NCBI GenBank assembly: GCA_003161575.1
Contig: PMOE01000072.1
Coordinates: 1-45,570, forward strand
From: Acidimicrobiaceae bacterium
Lineage (GTDB): Bacteria > Actinomycetota > Acidimicrobiia > Acidimicrobiales > RAAP-2
Direction of reading: 5' to 3'
Length of the DNA stretch: 45,570 nt
Part shown: positions 27,437-36,245 of the stretch, one piece after another
Layout of the letters: each line of letters starts with the position of its first letter
How positions within the stretch are numbered: the first letter of the stretch is position 1
Notes under the pieces: model-generated
Seen by the model: only the letters and a program-made list of their open reading frames with translations
Database searches by the model: none
What the model was told of the DNA's origin: nothing
Translations under genes and position numbers: made by a program

Positions 27437-27441
27437 TAACA
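27433..27441 (-). promoter_or_regulatory. Extended -10 promoter of sufB
   Basis: TGTTACTAT on the minus strand. A start near 27426 would give a leader of about 58 nt carrying AGGAGG. No good -35 hexamer is visible, as is usual with an extended -10. Confidence 0.55.
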
Positions 27442-27794
27442 ACTACGGGGCCCTCCCGAAACGGTCTTTTCGGCCTCTGAGGCGAAGAGCTCGGGATTCT
27501 GACGCCGCCGCTGCATTTTGGGGGTCCGTGAGGCCCGGCCGGATCTGCCGATGTCACGCCTCAAACCAGCGTCGCGGCGACATTCTCGGCCGGTATTCCC
27601 ACGGCTTCTTTCTCAGATGACGCGGACTGCGAGCCCCACGGTGCCACGAACGGCGATTCGAGAAGGTGCGATCCCGAGAACGTGGAGCCACCTTCAGCTT
27701 CGGGCCAATGAGTTCCCTCCGTTCTTCCACGAGTTCGTCGCCCCGACGATTCCGATATCGCCGGCTCGGCGGCCGCCCAGAGCCCCCGACATGA
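27442..27794. other. Gap between sufB and the oligopeptidase gene
   Basis: Apart from the sufB promoter at one end and a GAGGCT box at 27795-27800 at the other, I see no gene, tRNA or repeat. Short open frames here have no family features. Confidence 0.5.
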
Positions 27795-27806
27795 GAGGCT
27801 GACCGG

Positions 27807-30020
27807 ATGCCACCTCAGGGCCCCCGAGCGGGTGCTGCCCCTCTGATTTCGCCGCCGGTGCCCGAACGCAGAACGAAGATCCTCGAAGCTCACGGGGACG
27901 AGCGGGTCGACGACTGGTATTGGCTCGGCAACCGCACAGACTCGGCCGTTCTCGACCACCTGAGAGCCGAGAACGCCTACACCGAGGCTGCCGTCGCTCC
28001 CTTTGGCGCGCTCCGAGAGACCCTCTTCGATGAGATCGTGGCCCGCATTGAAGAGACCGACCTGTCGGTCCCGGTCAAAAAGGGTGGATGGTGGTACTAC
28101 CAGCGAACCGAGGAGAAGAAGAGCTATGCCGTCCATTGCCGCCGCCCGGCGGCCCCCGGCGAGGCGCCTCCCGTGGCTTCGGGTCCGGTGAGCGACGAGG
28201 AGGTGCTGCTCGACGAAAACGCCCTCGCCGAGGGCACCGAGTACTTCGCGGTCGGGAACCTCGCCGTCAGCCCGAACCATGGTCTTTTGGCCTATGCGAC
28301 CGATAAGACGGGCGCCGAACTCTACGACCTGCGCTTTGCCACCCTGCACAGCGGCGATGGGGCAACGAGGGCCGAGGAGACCGTTTCGGACACCTACTAC
28401 GGTCTCGCCTGGGCCAACGACAACGCCACCGTCTTCTACACCCGGGTCGATGAGGCCATGCGCCCCTACCAACTCTGGCGCCACGGGCTCGGCACCGATC
28501 CGACCAACGACGCGAAGATCATCGAAGAGCCCGACGAGCAGTTCACCCTCTCGCTCGGCCGGAGCAAAGACGGGGCGTTCGTCGTCGTTTCGCTTCAGAG
28601 CACCACGACCAGCGAGGTCTGGGTGATCCCGGCCGATGATCCCGAGATGGCCCCCCGGGTCATCGAACCAAGGCGTCCCGGCATCGAATACGGGGTGGAA
28701 CATCTTGGCCATTCAGCGGGTCCGGGCTCCTTCGTCATCTTGACCAACGACGGGGCCGAAGATTTCCGGTTGATGGTGGCACCGGAGAACTCCCCCGGAC
28801 GCGACTCGTGGCGCCCGATCATCGGGCATCGACCGGGTACCCGGCTCGACGACGTGGACGTCTTCGACCGCTGGTTGGTGATCGCCGAGCGGTTCGAGGG
28901 CGAGCCCCGGCTCAGAGTGGTGCCACTCGAGCCGGGTGGCCCGGACCCCTTCGCCGGTGATCTGTTGACTGATAGCTGGCTTGTTGGCGCCACCGAGCAC
29001 CCCTCGAGCACCTGGGAGGGCCCCAACCCCGAGCCCTCCGCCACGACGTTGCGCTACGAACAAACCTCTCTGGTCTCGCCTCGAGCGGTATTCGACGCCG
29101 ACATGACCACCGGCAAGTCGGTGCTGTTGAAGCGCCAACCGGTGCTCGGCGACTACGACCCCGCGTCGTACCGGACCTTCCGGGTCTGGGTGGACGCGGG
29201 GGGTGGTACCACGGTTCCGATGTCGATCGTCCACCGGGCCGACCTTTTGGCTGATCCCAGCGCTCCCGACGGCACCCCCCCGGTCGCCCCGGCCCCGTGC
29301 CTGCTCTACGGCTACGGCGCCTACGAAATCTCGATAGATCCGGCGTTCTCCTCACTCCGGCTCTCGCTGCTCGACCGAGGCTTCGTCTTCGCTATCGCCC
29401 ATGTGCGAGGTGGCGGCGAGCTCGGGCGGGGTTGGTACGAAGACGGAAAGTTGGCCAACAAGCCCCACACCTTTACCGACTTCATCGCTTGCGCCCGGCA
29501 CCTCATCGACAGCGGGTTCACCAGCGCGGACCGGCTGACGGCGCGGGGCGGATCGGCGGGGGGACTGTTGATCGGTGCCGTGATCAACCAGGCTCCTGAG
29601 CTCTTCGCCGCCGTCGTGGCCGAGGTGCCCTTCGTGGATTGCCTCACCACCATGCTCGACGACAGCCTGCCGCTGACGGTCGGAGAATGGGAGGAGTGGG
29701 GGAACCCGGCAGCCGATCCGGCGGCTTACGCCACCATCAAGTCCTACTCGCCTTACGACAACATCGTGGCCAACACGGCCGACGGGTCTTCGGTCGACTA
29801 TCCCGACGTGCTCGCCACCGCCGGTCTTCATGACCCCCGAGTGGGCTACTGGGAACCGGCCAAGTGGGTGGCCCGCCTACGAGATGCCGACCCGAGCGCT
29901 CGGGTGCTGCTCAAGACCGAGCTGGTGGCCGGCCACGGCGGCCCGTCGGGACGCTACGACGCCTGGAAGGACGAGGCCCAGGTCTACGCCTTCCTCCTCG
30001 ATGCGCTCGGCCTCGGCTGA
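27807..30020 (+). CDS. S9 family peptidase, oligopeptidase B-like
   Basis: Serine peptidase of 737 residues with an N-terminal beta-propeller (about 70-430) and a C-terminal alpha/beta hydrolase domain. It opens with RRTKILEAHGDERVDDWYWL, the usual entry of oligopeptidase B and relatives. The catalytic triad is S583 (GGSAGG), D676 (GLHDPRVGYWEP) and H710 (GHGGPSGR). FAIAHVRGGGELGRGWYEDGK and TFTDFIACARHLI are typical of oligopeptidase B, which cuts short peptides after basic residues. No signal peptide, so cytoplasmic. Single gene; ATG at 27807 with GAGGCT six nt upstream. Confidence 0.92.
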   Translation: MPPQGPRAGAAPLISPPVPERRTKILEAHGDERVDDWYWLGNRTDSAVLDHLRAENAYTEAAVAPFGALRETLFDEIVARIEETDLSVPVKKGGWWYYQRTEEKKSYAVHCRRPAAPGEAPPVASGPVSDEEVLLDENALAEGTEYFAVGNLAVSPNHGLLAYATDKTGAELYDLRFATLHSGDGATRAEETVSDTYYGLAWANDNATVFYTRVDEAMRPYQLWRHGLGTDPTNDAKIIEEPDEQFTLSLGRSKDGAFVVVSLQSTTTSEVWVIPADDPEMAPRVIEPRRPGIEYGVEHLGHSAGPGSFVILTNDGAEDFRLMVAPENSPGRDSWRPIIGHRPGTRLDDVDVFDRWLVIAERFEGEPRLRVVPLEPGGPDPFAGDLLTDSWLVGATEHPSSTWEGPNPEPSATTLRYEQTSLVSPRAVFDADMTTGKSVLLKRQPVLGDYDPASYRTFRVWVDAGGGTTVPMSIVHRADLLADPSAPDGTPPVAPAPCLLYGYGAYEISIDPAFSSLRLSLLDRGFVFAIAHVRGGGELGRGWYEDGKLANKPHTFTDFIACARHLIDSGFTSADRLTARGGSAGGLLIGAVINQAPELFAAVVAEVPFVDCLTTMLDDSLPLTVGEWEEWGNPAADPAAYATIKSYSPYDNIVANTADGSSVDYPDVLATAGLHDPRVGYWEPAKWVARLRDADPSARVLLKTELVAGHGGPSGRYDAWKDEAQVYAFLLDALGLG

Positions 30021-30046
30021 GGGCCACCGAGCTGGCCACGGCTTGG

Positions 30047-30985
30047 TTAGGCGGCCGGGGTCAGTGTGAGGACGAAGGGGGTTCCGTAGGCCGCCGGCAG
30101 GATCAGCGGCTCGTGGTCCAACGTGATCGTGACCGCGCTCGGCGCGCCAAGGGTCACCGTCATGCTCCCATTGCCCGCCACCGTCTGGGTTTGGCCCCCG
30201 AGCATCGTCTTGGAGAAGACGGTCGTGGCTCCTGAGGTCACGTTTACCCAGCAGTCTCCGCCCGTCGTCGTGAAGCCAAGCGAGTACGTCGCACTCGGCG
30301 GTGCATAGGTCGCGGTCGTCGCGGTTGAACTCACTGCCTTGAACGTGGTCGGGATCGTGGTGGTCGGCGGTGCCGTCGCGTGACTCTTGTGGGTGGCCGC
30401 GGTGTGCGACGTGCTGTGGGTGGCGGCGTTCTGAGTGGTTGCGGTGCTGTGGGCACCGGGCGCCCCAGAGGTCGTCGGTGTCGCGACTGTCGTGGGCGCC
30501 GTTTTGTGGTGGGGCGGCCGGCTGTGCGCACCGAGTACCACCACGACTACGAGCAAGGCGAGGACGACGACCGCGGCCACGAGGGGAGCTCCCATCCGGC
30601 GGGGTCGGTGGTTCATTGCCGACATGGCCCGGTCCTGGGTGCGCTTGGTTCCCCGACTGAGACTGCCCGCGGTGATCGCGGGATCCACGAAGAGGAGCTC
30701 ACGGCGATCGGTGCCCGTCTCATTGCTCGAGATGACTGATGAGATGCCCCCGGGGCTCGCGTCTTCATCATCGGGGACGCCAGTCTCGAGCCCGCTCGAT
30801 CCCCCGAGGGCCCGAACCGAGCCGCTCGTTGAGCGGGTCCGGATGCCCTGGAGCGTGTCGAGGGTCTGGCGGTAGCCCTCGACCGAGTGGACCTCGGTGG
30901 ACTCGCGCCGACGTACTGCCCAGGCCGCAAGGCCGATCAGGGCTAGGACCACGATCACCGCGAAGACAATCACCACCGCCTCCAT
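30047..30985 (-). CDS. Membrane protein with DUF4115-like C-terminal domain
   Basis: A 312-residue protein with two membrane helices, at 4-24 (VVIVFAVIVVLALIGLAAWAV) and about 133-152 (VAAVVVLALLVVVVVLGA), and a cytoplasmic segment between. A long Thr/His/Ala/Pro-rich linker (155-215) follows, and then a small extracellular domain with GDCWVNVTSG and LGAPSAVTITLDHEPL, the pattern of the DUF4115 domain seen at the C-terminus of RodZ. No helix-turn-helix of RodZ is present. A role at the cell envelope is inferred. The ATG at 30985 is only 3 nt from a TACTGT box, so a start at GTG codons four or five is possible. Confidence 0.72.
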   Translation of the reverse strand: MEAVVIVFAVIVVLALIGLAAWAVRRRESTEVHSVEGYRQTLDTLQGIRTRSTSGSVRALGGSSGLETGVPDDEDASPGGISSVISSNETGTDRRELLFVDPAITAGSLSRGTKRTQDRAMSAMNHRPRRMGAPLVAAVVVLALLVVVVVLGAHSRPPHHKTAPTTVATPTTSGAPGAHSTATTQNAATHSTSHTAATHKSHATAPPTTTIPTTFKAVSSTATTATYAPPSATYSLGFTTTGGDCWVNVTSGATTVFSKTMLGGQTQTVAGNGSMTVTLGAPSAVTITLDHEPLILPAAYGTPFVLTLTPAA

Positions 30986-31275
30986 TCAACAGTACCGAGG
31001 CGGTCTGGGGAATAGCGCGGACGCCAATTCGCCTGGCACGCCCGATCCGCCACGAGGCCCCGCTCGTCCACCCTGCGGGCCAGCCCCACCGACATCCACC
31101 CCCGATGCGCCCAATAACGCCGCTCTGAGCACCCCACGCGCCGACCTTCCGTAGCCGTAGCCGCGAACCGCACCACGTGCCGGCGCGGAGGGCGCCAGTC
31201 GCTCCTGGCCCCGAACGGGGAGCAGAGCAGCGGGCGGTCCGAGGGGGAGCCCATGCAAGAAGTTCCTGGTAGCGG
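30986..31275. other. Intergenic region upstream of the TetR gene
   Basis: No gene, repeat or RNA is recognised in this stretch of about 290 bp. It is GC-rich and ends in the TetR promoter. Confidence 0.45.
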
Positions 31276-31300
31276 TATCGTCCGACCCGGCGGACGGAGG
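31276..31300 (+). promoter_or_regulatory. Candidate promoter and Shine-Dalgarno of the TetR gene
   Basis: TATCGT (31276-31281) as a possible -10, then GGAGG at 31296-31300, 7 nt before the GTG at 31308. This would be a short-leadered transcript. Confidence 0.45.
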
Positions 31301-31307
31301 TGGCGCA

Positions 31308-31904
31308 GTGGAGGGGACCAAGGTGGATGGGCGGCGGGCGCGCGGCCTTCGGACCCGCAATGCGATCGTGAGCGCGCTGATGGACCTCATCGCAGCCGGT
31401 GACGTCGCACCCACAGCTCAGCACATAGCCGACCGCGCCGGCGTGTCGGTGCGGTCGGTGTATCAGCATTTCAGCGATGTCGAAGGCCTCTACGCAGATG
31501 CATCCACCCGTACCTATGAACGAGTCGTCTCGATGGTCACCCCCATCGACCCCGAGTGGCCCCTCGCACGCCGCATCGAAGAGTTCAGCTCATCACGGGC
31601 GGCGATTCTCGAGTCGATCACCCCGTTCAGCCGGGCCTCCCGGGTCGTCGAGCCCACCTCCGAATCGGTGCGGCGCAATCGACTCGCCCTCCAACAGGAG
31701 TCCCGGGAGCGGCTGGCGGCCGCCTTCAAACCCGAGTTGTCGACATTGCCAAACCCGGTCCGGGTCAACACGCTGTGCGCGTTGGACGCGCTCACAAGCT
31801 GGTCGGCGTGGGACCACCTCCGCAGCACCGGGCTGAGCGCGAAATCGGCCCGTCAGGTCATCCGGGCCGGCATCGTCGCGCTGCTCGCTTGTCCCGCGTG
31901 CTGA
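31308..31904 (+). CDS. TetR family transcriptional regulator
   Basis: A 198-residue regulator with an N-terminal helix-turn-helix (about 12-60): RTRNAIVSALMDLI, then TAQHIADRAGVSVRSVYQHFSDVEGLY, the typical TetR recognition helix. The C-terminal ligand domain is helical and ends in CPAC. The ligand is unknown, and no single divergent target is evident: the upstream neighbour is the DUF4115-like gene across 322 bp, and the downstream gene is convergent. The GTG start has GGAGG at a good distance; a later in-frame GTG is possible. Confidence 0.85.
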   Translation: MEGTKVDGRRARGLRTRNAIVSALMDLIAAGDVAPTAQHIADRAGVSVRSVYQHFSDVEGLYADASTRTYERVVSMVTPIDPEWPLARRIEEFSSSRAAILESITPFSRASRVVEPTSESVRRNRLALQQESRERLAAAFKPELSTLPNPVRVNTLCALDALTSWSAWDHLRSTGLSAKSARQVIRAGIVALLACPAC

Positions 31905-31919
31905 CCCGCCCGATCAATA

Positions 31920-32471
31920 TCATGTCCGCAATCCCGCCCGAGGCCGCAGTCCCGGTGGGATGGCGATCCGGCGAGGATTGGCCTGGTCGCGCCCCGAGAG
32001 GACCGGATCGGTGACGCCCCAGTCGGCGGCGACCTCTGGGTCGTCCCAGGCCAGACCCAGCTCGTCGTCAGGGTTGTAGTACCCGTCGACCAGGTACCAC
32101 AGCAACAGGTCGCTCAGAGAAGCGAAGCCGTGTGCGACCCCGGGAGGGATGAAGAGTCCCCGGTCCACTTCGCCGTCGAGATCGATCAGTTGCGTCGCCC
32201 CATCCGTCGGCGAACCTTCACGGAGATCATGCAGAACCACTCGGGCTCGACCCCGCAACAGGTACCAGTAGTCGGCCTGATGAAGGTGGTAATGCAACCC
32301 CACGATGGCCCCAGCCTGCTTCTCTGACCGATTGGATTGCACCATCTCGCGCCCGAGGGGGAACCACTGACGTCGATAGGTTTCGACAAAACGACCACGC
32401 TCATCGCCGTGGGGGTCCGGTTCCACGGTGATGACGTCGGCAATGACCTGAGAAGCCAAGATCGAAGGCAC
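31920..32471 (-). CDS. dTDP-4-dehydrorhamnose 3,5-epimerase-like protein
   Basis: A 183-residue cupin of the RmlC family. It shows DERGRFVETYRRQWF, the substrate-site QSNRSEKQAGAIVGLHYH (catalytic His about H60), RGRARVVLHDLREGSPT, IPPGVAHGFASLSD, and YYNPDDELGLAWDDP near the catalytic tyrosine region. RmlC makes dTDP-4-keto-L-rhamnose, but the usual RGLH appears here as VGLHYHLHQADYW, and no rmlA, B or D gene is nearby, so another sugar nucleotide may be the substrate. It follows the flavin reductase by 50 bp on the same strand. Confidence 0.83.
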   Translation of the reverse strand: MPSILASQVIADVITVEPDPHGDERGRFVETYRRQWFPLGREMVQSNRSEKQAGAIVGLHYHLHQADYWYLLRGRARVVLHDLREGSPTDGATQLIDLDGEVDRGLFIPPGVAHGFASLSDLLLWYLVDGYYNPDDELGLAWDDPEVAADWGVTDPVLSGRDQANPRRIAIPPGLRPRAGLRT

Positions 32472-32521
32472 GGCGCCAGAGGGTAACAGGGCGGACGGCC
32501 CGGCGTCCCGGCCGCAAGGCT

Positions 32522-33040
32522 TCAGGATTCGAGCGTGGCGAATCCGGCGCGATAAAAGAGGAGTGGCTTCCCCTCACCCATGCCGACATCGACGACCCGG
32601 CCGGTAACCAGCTCGTGGTCACCGGCATCGTGGATGATCCCAAGCTCGCACTCGACCCAGGCCAGAGAGCCTTCGAGCACCGGGGTCCCCAAGACCCCGG
32701 CACGCCAGCCGACCCCGACGAACTTGTCACCGCCCGACACGGCGAAGACACGGCACAGGGCCTCTTGGCGGTCCGAGAGGATGTTCACGCAGAAAGCGCC
32801 CGCCTTGGCAATCCGGGGCCAACTCGTAGACGACTTCGCCGGGGCAAGCGCGACGAGGGGTGGTTCGAGCGAGAGCGAGGCGAAGGACTGGCAAGTAAAT
32901 CCGACCGGTTCACCTTCTTCCATGGCCGTTACCACGGTGACACCGGTAGCGAAATGACCGAGTACCTCTTTGAAACGGGCCTCGTCGAAATCCGACGCCG
33001 CCGTGGCGCGCAGGTCCGACGTCTCATCGAAGGAGCTCAC
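32522..33040 (-). CDS. Flavin reductase family protein
   Basis: A 172-residue split-barrel FMN protein with FATGVTVVTAMEEGEPVGFTCQSFASLSLEPPLV, the usual opening of HpaC/HsaB-type flavin reductases, followed by FCVNILSDRQEALCRVFA and AGDHELVTGRVVDV. Such enzymes supply reduced flavin to two-component monooxygenases; no matching oxygenase is adjacent, though two luciferase-like enzymes lie 7-9 kb away. The GTG at 33040 is 19 bp after the metallo-hydrolase stop and is preceded by AGGGGA, so the two genes are probably one transcript. Confidence 0.87.
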   Translation of the reverse strand: MSSFDETSDLRATAASDFDEARFKEVLGHFATGVTVVTAMEEGEPVGFTCQSFASLSLEPPLVALAPAKSSTSWPRIAKAGAFCVNILSDRQEALCRVFAVSGGDKFVGVGWRAGVLGTPVLEGSLAWVECELGIIHDAGDHELVTGRVVDVGMGEGKPLLFYRAGFATLES

Positions 33041-33059
33041 AGGTCCCCTGTCGCCTCAG

Positions 33060-33914
33060 TCATGAGCGACCGAGGTCGATGGACTCGCCTTCGCGCGCTG
33101 CGGACACGTCATCAATGCGCTTGGCATCGGGCAGCCGGCGGGCCCCGCTCACGATCCGGTCGATGTCTCGGTCAGCGTGGGACGGATCGTGGTGGAAAAG
33201 TAGGAGCCGCTTGGCTCCCGCCTCGGCCGCCACCCGGACGGCGTAGGCGATGGTCGAGTGTCCCCACTCCGCCTTCGAAGCGAACTCCTCGTCGGTGTAC
33301 TGGGCGTCATGGACCAAGATGTCGGCCCCCTCACAGAGCTCTAGGACCCCTTGGGTGACCGTGCTGCGGTCGAGCGGGGCCTGGTGGTCGGGCAGGTACG
33401 CCAGGATCTTGCCCTCGGCCTCGATGCGATAACCAAGCGTGTTCCCCGGGTGTGGGACGGCGCGGGCCCGCACCTTGGCCGCACCGACAGCGAAGTCCTC
33501 GTCGTCGGTGTCCATGAAGCAAATTTCGCCGCGAAACTCGGTCATCTGGACCGGGAAAAACGGCGGCTGCACGGCGCCCAAGAGCGTCTCTTTCAGGCTG
33601 CCTTCGCTTTGGCGGGGACCGTGGACGTTCAGCACAGCGCCGGGATCGTGGAGCGGAGCGAAGAAGGGCAGGCCCATGATGTGATCGAAGTGGAGGTGGG
33701 TGAGCAAAGCGGTCGCTTGCAAGGGGCGACCGTCGGCCCGCAGTCCGGGCTCGAGCATGTCACCGAGAGCTCGGAGGCCGGTGCCGAGATCGAGGATCAG
33801 CGGTTGGTCGCCCTCGATGGTGACCAAAAGACAGGAGGTGTTGCCGCCATAGCGGCGGTAACGTTCGCCTGAACAGGGACACGACCCGCGAACCCCGTAG
33901 AAGGTGGCCTCCAC
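33060..33914 (-). CDS. MBL-fold metallo-hydrolase, RNase Z-like type
   Basis: A 284-residue metallo-beta-lactamase fold protein. The N-terminal FYGVRGSCPCSGERYRRYGGNTSC is typical of a family of uncharacterised hydrolases related to phosphodiesterases and RNase Z; the zinc motif is THLHFDH (H73, H75, D77, H78), with VPHPGNTLGYRI, YLPDHQAP, DILVHDAQYTDEEF and LLFHHDPSH following. A cyclic-nucleotide or lactone substrate is conceivable but unproven. It heads a two-gene unit with the flavin reductase. GTG at 33914 has TAACCT six nt upstream. Confidence 0.86.
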   Translation of the reverse strand: MEATFYGVRGSCPCSGERYRRYGGNTSCLLVTIEGDQPLILDLGTGLRALGDMLEPGLRADGRPLQATALLTHLHFDHIMGLPFFAPLHDPGAVLNVHGPRQSEGSLKETLLGAVQPPFFPVQMTEFRGEICFMDTDDEDFAVGAAKVRARAVPHPGNTLGYRIEAEGKILAYLPDHQAPLDRSTVTQGVLELCEGADILVHDAQYTDEEFASKAEWGHSTIAYAVRVAAEAGAKRLLLFHHDPSHADRDIDRIVSGARRLPDAKRIDDVSAAREGESIDLGRS

Positions 33915-33920
33915 GCCGTG

Positions 33921-33926
33921 AGGTTA
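33921..33926 (-). promoter_or_regulatory. Candidate -10 box of metallo-hydrolase/flavin reductase unit
   Basis: TAACCT on the minus strand, then 6 nt and GTG at 33914. It lies back to back with TAGCGT (33944-33949) of the divergent alpha/beta hydrolase gene. Confidence 0.55.
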
Positions 33927-33958
33927 CCGCCGCAGCGACGCACTAGCGTTTGCGCGCC

Positions 33959-34831
33959 ATGGGACAGCAGGTCGTGATGGCCAACGGCGTGGAGTTCACC
34001 TACCTCGAAGACGGACCCGGCGACGGGCCGCTCGCCCTCTGCCTCCACGGCTTTCCCGACAGCGCCCACACCTGGCGTTACCTCCTTCCCGAGCTGGCGG
34101 CGGCGGGATACCACGCAGTAGCCCCATTCCTGCGTGGCTACGCCCCAACGGCGATCCCGGCTGACGGCAACTTCCAGGTCGGCGCGCTCTCGAGGGACGC
34201 CAACGCCTTGCACGAGACGCTCGGCGGGACCGCCGAAGCCGTGATCGTGGGCCACGACTGGGGCGCCTTGGCCACCTACGGGGCGGTGGCCCACCAGCCC
34301 GAGCGCTGGCGCCGGGTGGTCACCGCCGCGGTACCTCCGACCGGGGCGGTGGCCGGCTCATTCTTCGCCTACGACCAGCTCCGCCGCAGCTGGTACACCT
34401 TCTTCTTCCAGTCTGCGTTGGCCGACATGGCACTCCCGATCGATGACTACGTCTTCATAGATCGGCTCTGGTCGGACTGGTCGCCGGGTTTCGACGCCAG
34501 CTGGTTCGTCGCCCGGGTCAAAGAGTCCATCGGCACCCCCGAGCACATGACTGCGGCGATCTCCTACTACCGGGCCCTCTACAACGGCGATCTCCACGAT
34601 CCCGATCTGGCCGCCGAGCAGGCAGCCAGCGCATCGGTGACCCCCCGGCCCACGCTGTACCTCCATGGAAGAGACGACGGCTGCTTTGGCGTCGAATCCA
34701 TTGGTGATCCCTTGGCCTTTTTGGCCGAGGGGTCGGAGCTGGCGGTGATCGACGGCGCCGGCCACTTCCTCCACGTCGAGCAGCCCGAAGGGGTGAACCG
34801 GCGCATTCTCGGTTTCCTCGCCGGTCGCTGA
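33959..34831 (+). CDS. Alpha/beta hydrolase, epoxide hydrolase-like
   Basis: A 290-residue hydrolase with the oxyanion-hole HGFPDS (30-35), LRGYAPT, and the nucleophile elbow GHDWGA, where the nucleophile is Asp (D100) as in epoxide hydrolases and haloalkane dehalogenases, not Ser. The cap domain lies between about 130 and 230. The acid is likely in GRDDGCF and the base in GAGHFLH. The substrate may be an epoxide or halide, which cannot be decided here. ATG at 33959 is chosen; a TTG three codons upstream is possible. TAGCGT ends 9 nt upstream. Confidence 0.88.
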   Translation: MGQQVVMANGVEFTYLEDGPGDGPLALCLHGFPDSAHTWRYLLPELAAAGYHAVAPFLRGYAPTAIPADGNFQVGALSRDANALHETLGGTAEAVIVGHDWGALATYGAVAHQPERWRRVVTAAVPPTGAVAGSFFAYDQLRRSWYTFFFQSALADMALPIDDYVFIDRLWSDWSPGFDASWFVARVKESIGTPEHMTAAISYYRALYNGDLHDPDLAAEQAASASVTPRPTLYLHGRDDGCFGVESIGDPLAFLAEGSELAVIDGAGHFLHVEQPEGVNRRILGFLAGR

Positions 34832-34839
34832 TCTCGAAA

Positions 34840-35793
34840 TCAGGCCAACTCGAGCAGCCCGGCGCTCCCCCACCGAGCCAGCCCGTCGCGCACAAGTTCG
34901 TCGGCGATCTGCCGGGCCCGTTCCGGTTCGCCGGCCCAGCCCGAGGCTCGGGCCAGCTCGGTGGCGGCGATCGATCGGCGGCGCAAGGCGGTCACCAGCC
35001 GACCCCGACCCTCACGGTCAGAACCGGCGAACCTCGATTGGGGACGAGCCGTCCCGGCCGACGCCGCGGCGGGATCAGGTGGGGGCCAGCCGGCGGCGGC
35101 CCACCGACAACGCCGGCGCAACGGACAACCATGGCAGTCTGGGTGGCGGGCAACACAGTGTCGGGCCCCGATGTCGAACAGGGACTGGTTGAACGCCCAA
35201 GCCCGACCCGCCGGCACCAGGCTGTCGGCGAGCTTTTGCGAGGACACCGCACCGAGTGGGTGACCGGCAACTGCCCGCGAAAGCAGCCGGGCCACGTTCG
35301 TGTCGACCACACCGGTATCGACTTCGAAGGCAAACGACAAAACGGCCCGGGCTGTGTAGGCGCCCACCCCTGGAAGCGAAACAAGGGCAGTGAGATCTAC
35401 GGGAACCCGGCCACCGTGGCGTTCAACCAAAACTCCGGCGGTCCGATGGAGATAGACGGCTCGGCGGTTGTAGCCGAGCCCCTCCCAGGCCACCACGACG
35501 TCGGCGACGCGGGCCGCCGCGCAGGCCGCCGGGGTCGAGAAGCGTTCTATGAAGCGCCGGTAGGGACCAAGGACTCGGGACACCTGGGTCTGCTGGAGCA
35601 TCACCTCGCTCACCAGCACGTGCCAAGGATCCCGAGTGGCCCGCCAGGGCAAATCACGACGGTTGGCCTCGCCCCACCCCAGCACGGCCTGCCGCAGCGC
35701 GCCCAGCCCGGAGCCCGTCGGAACTTCGACGGTCAGCTCCAGACGTCGTCGCTGTACGGCCGGCGCCGCATCGGCGCTCCCGCCTTCTTCCAT
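34840..35793 (-). CDS. mutY: A/G-specific adenine DNA glycosylase
   Basis: Removes adenine mispaired with 8-oxoguanine. The HhH-GPD core includes LPWRATRDPWHVLVSEVMLQQTQV (catalytic Glu), LPGVGAYTARAV (helix-hairpin-helix), VDTNVARLLSR (catalytic Asp), and the four-cysteine Fe-S loop C-x6-C-x2-C-x5-C in CVARHPDCHGCPLRRRC. The C-terminal NUDIX-like 8-oxoG-recognition domain is absent; a short winged-helix-like segment (ATELARASGWAGEPERARQI) ends the protein. The start is uncertain: ATG at 35793 overlaps the MaoC gene by 61 bases, and GTG at 35685 would remove part of the first helix. Last gene of a five-gene minus-strand operon. Confidence 0.88.
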   Translation of the reverse strand: MEEGGSADAAPAVQRRRLELTVEVPTGSGLGALRQAVLGWGEANRRDLPWRATRDPWHVLVSEVMLQQTQVSRVLGPYRRFIERFSTPAACAAARVADVVVAWEGLGYNRRAVYLHRTAGVLVERHGGRVPVDLTALVSLPGVGAYTARAVLSFAFEVDTGVVDTNVARLLSRAVAGHPLGAVSSQKLADSLVPAGRAWAFNQSLFDIGARHCVARHPDCHGCPLRRRCRWAAAGWPPPDPAAASAGTARPQSRFAGSDREGRGRLVTALRRRSIAATELARASGWAGEPERARQIADELVRDGLARWGSAGLLELA

Positions 35794-36245
35794 ACCATCA
35801 CCTTGCGACGGAAGAAGCACACTTCTTCGGCCCGTTGGTTGAACGCTTTGGTCTCCACCCTGACGACCCCCCGGTCATCTTTGGACATGGACTCCACCTT
35901 GTCGATGACTTTGGTCTCGGCGTAGATGGTGTCGCCGTGGAAGGTAGGGAACCGGTGGAGGAGCGACTCCACCTCGAGGTTGGCGATGGCCGAGCCGCTG
36001 ACGTCCGGTACTGACATCCCGAGGGCCAGGGAGTACACAAGGTTGCCGACCACAACGTTCTTCTTGTGCACCGTCTCTTGCTCGGCGAACCAGGCGTTGA
36101 TGTGCAGCGGGTGGTGGTTCATGGTGAGCATGCAGAAGAGATGGTCGTCGGCCTCGGTGATCGTCTTGCCCGGCCAATGTCGGTAGATGTCACCGACGAC
36201 GAAGTCTTCGAAGTACCGGCCGAACGGGCGGTCGTAGGTGGTCAT
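35733..36245 (-). CDS. MaoC-like (R)-hydratase/dehydratase
   Basis: A 170-residue hot-dog-fold protein. It starts RPFGRYFEDFVVGDIYRHWPGKTITEADDHLF, contains NHHPLHINAWFAEQ, the hydratase motif region (D/H of the active site), GNLVYSLALGMSV, and TFHGDTIYAETKVI. This is the form found as mesaconyl-CoA or beta-hydroxyacyl-CoA hydratases in actinobacteria; a link to the ethylmalonyl-CoA genes at 41-44 kb is possible, since that pathway needs a mesaconyl-CoA hydratase (Mch), but the assignment is not secured. The ATG overlaps the upstream stop (ATGA). Confidence 0.84.
   Translation of the reverse strand: MTTYDRPFGRYFEDFVVGDIYRHWPGKTITEADDHLFCMLTMNHHPLHINAWFAEQETVHKKNVVVGNLVYSLALGMSVPDVSGSAIANLEVESLLHRFPTFHGDTIYAETKVIDKVESMSKDDRGVVRVETKAFNQRAEEVCFFRRKVMVWKKAGAPMRRRPYSDDVWS

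Noticed and set aside
27561-28712. Minus-strand open frame over the oligopeptidase start and the sufB gap, considered as a possible regulator
   Set aside because: No helix-turn-helix or cysteine motif is present, and it mirrors the conserved beta-propeller of the oligopeptidase.
30022-30037. Terminator after the oligopeptidase gene
   Set aside because: GGCCA-CCGAGC-TGGCC could form a weak 5-bp stem, but there is no T run and such stems are expected by chance in this GC-rich DNA.
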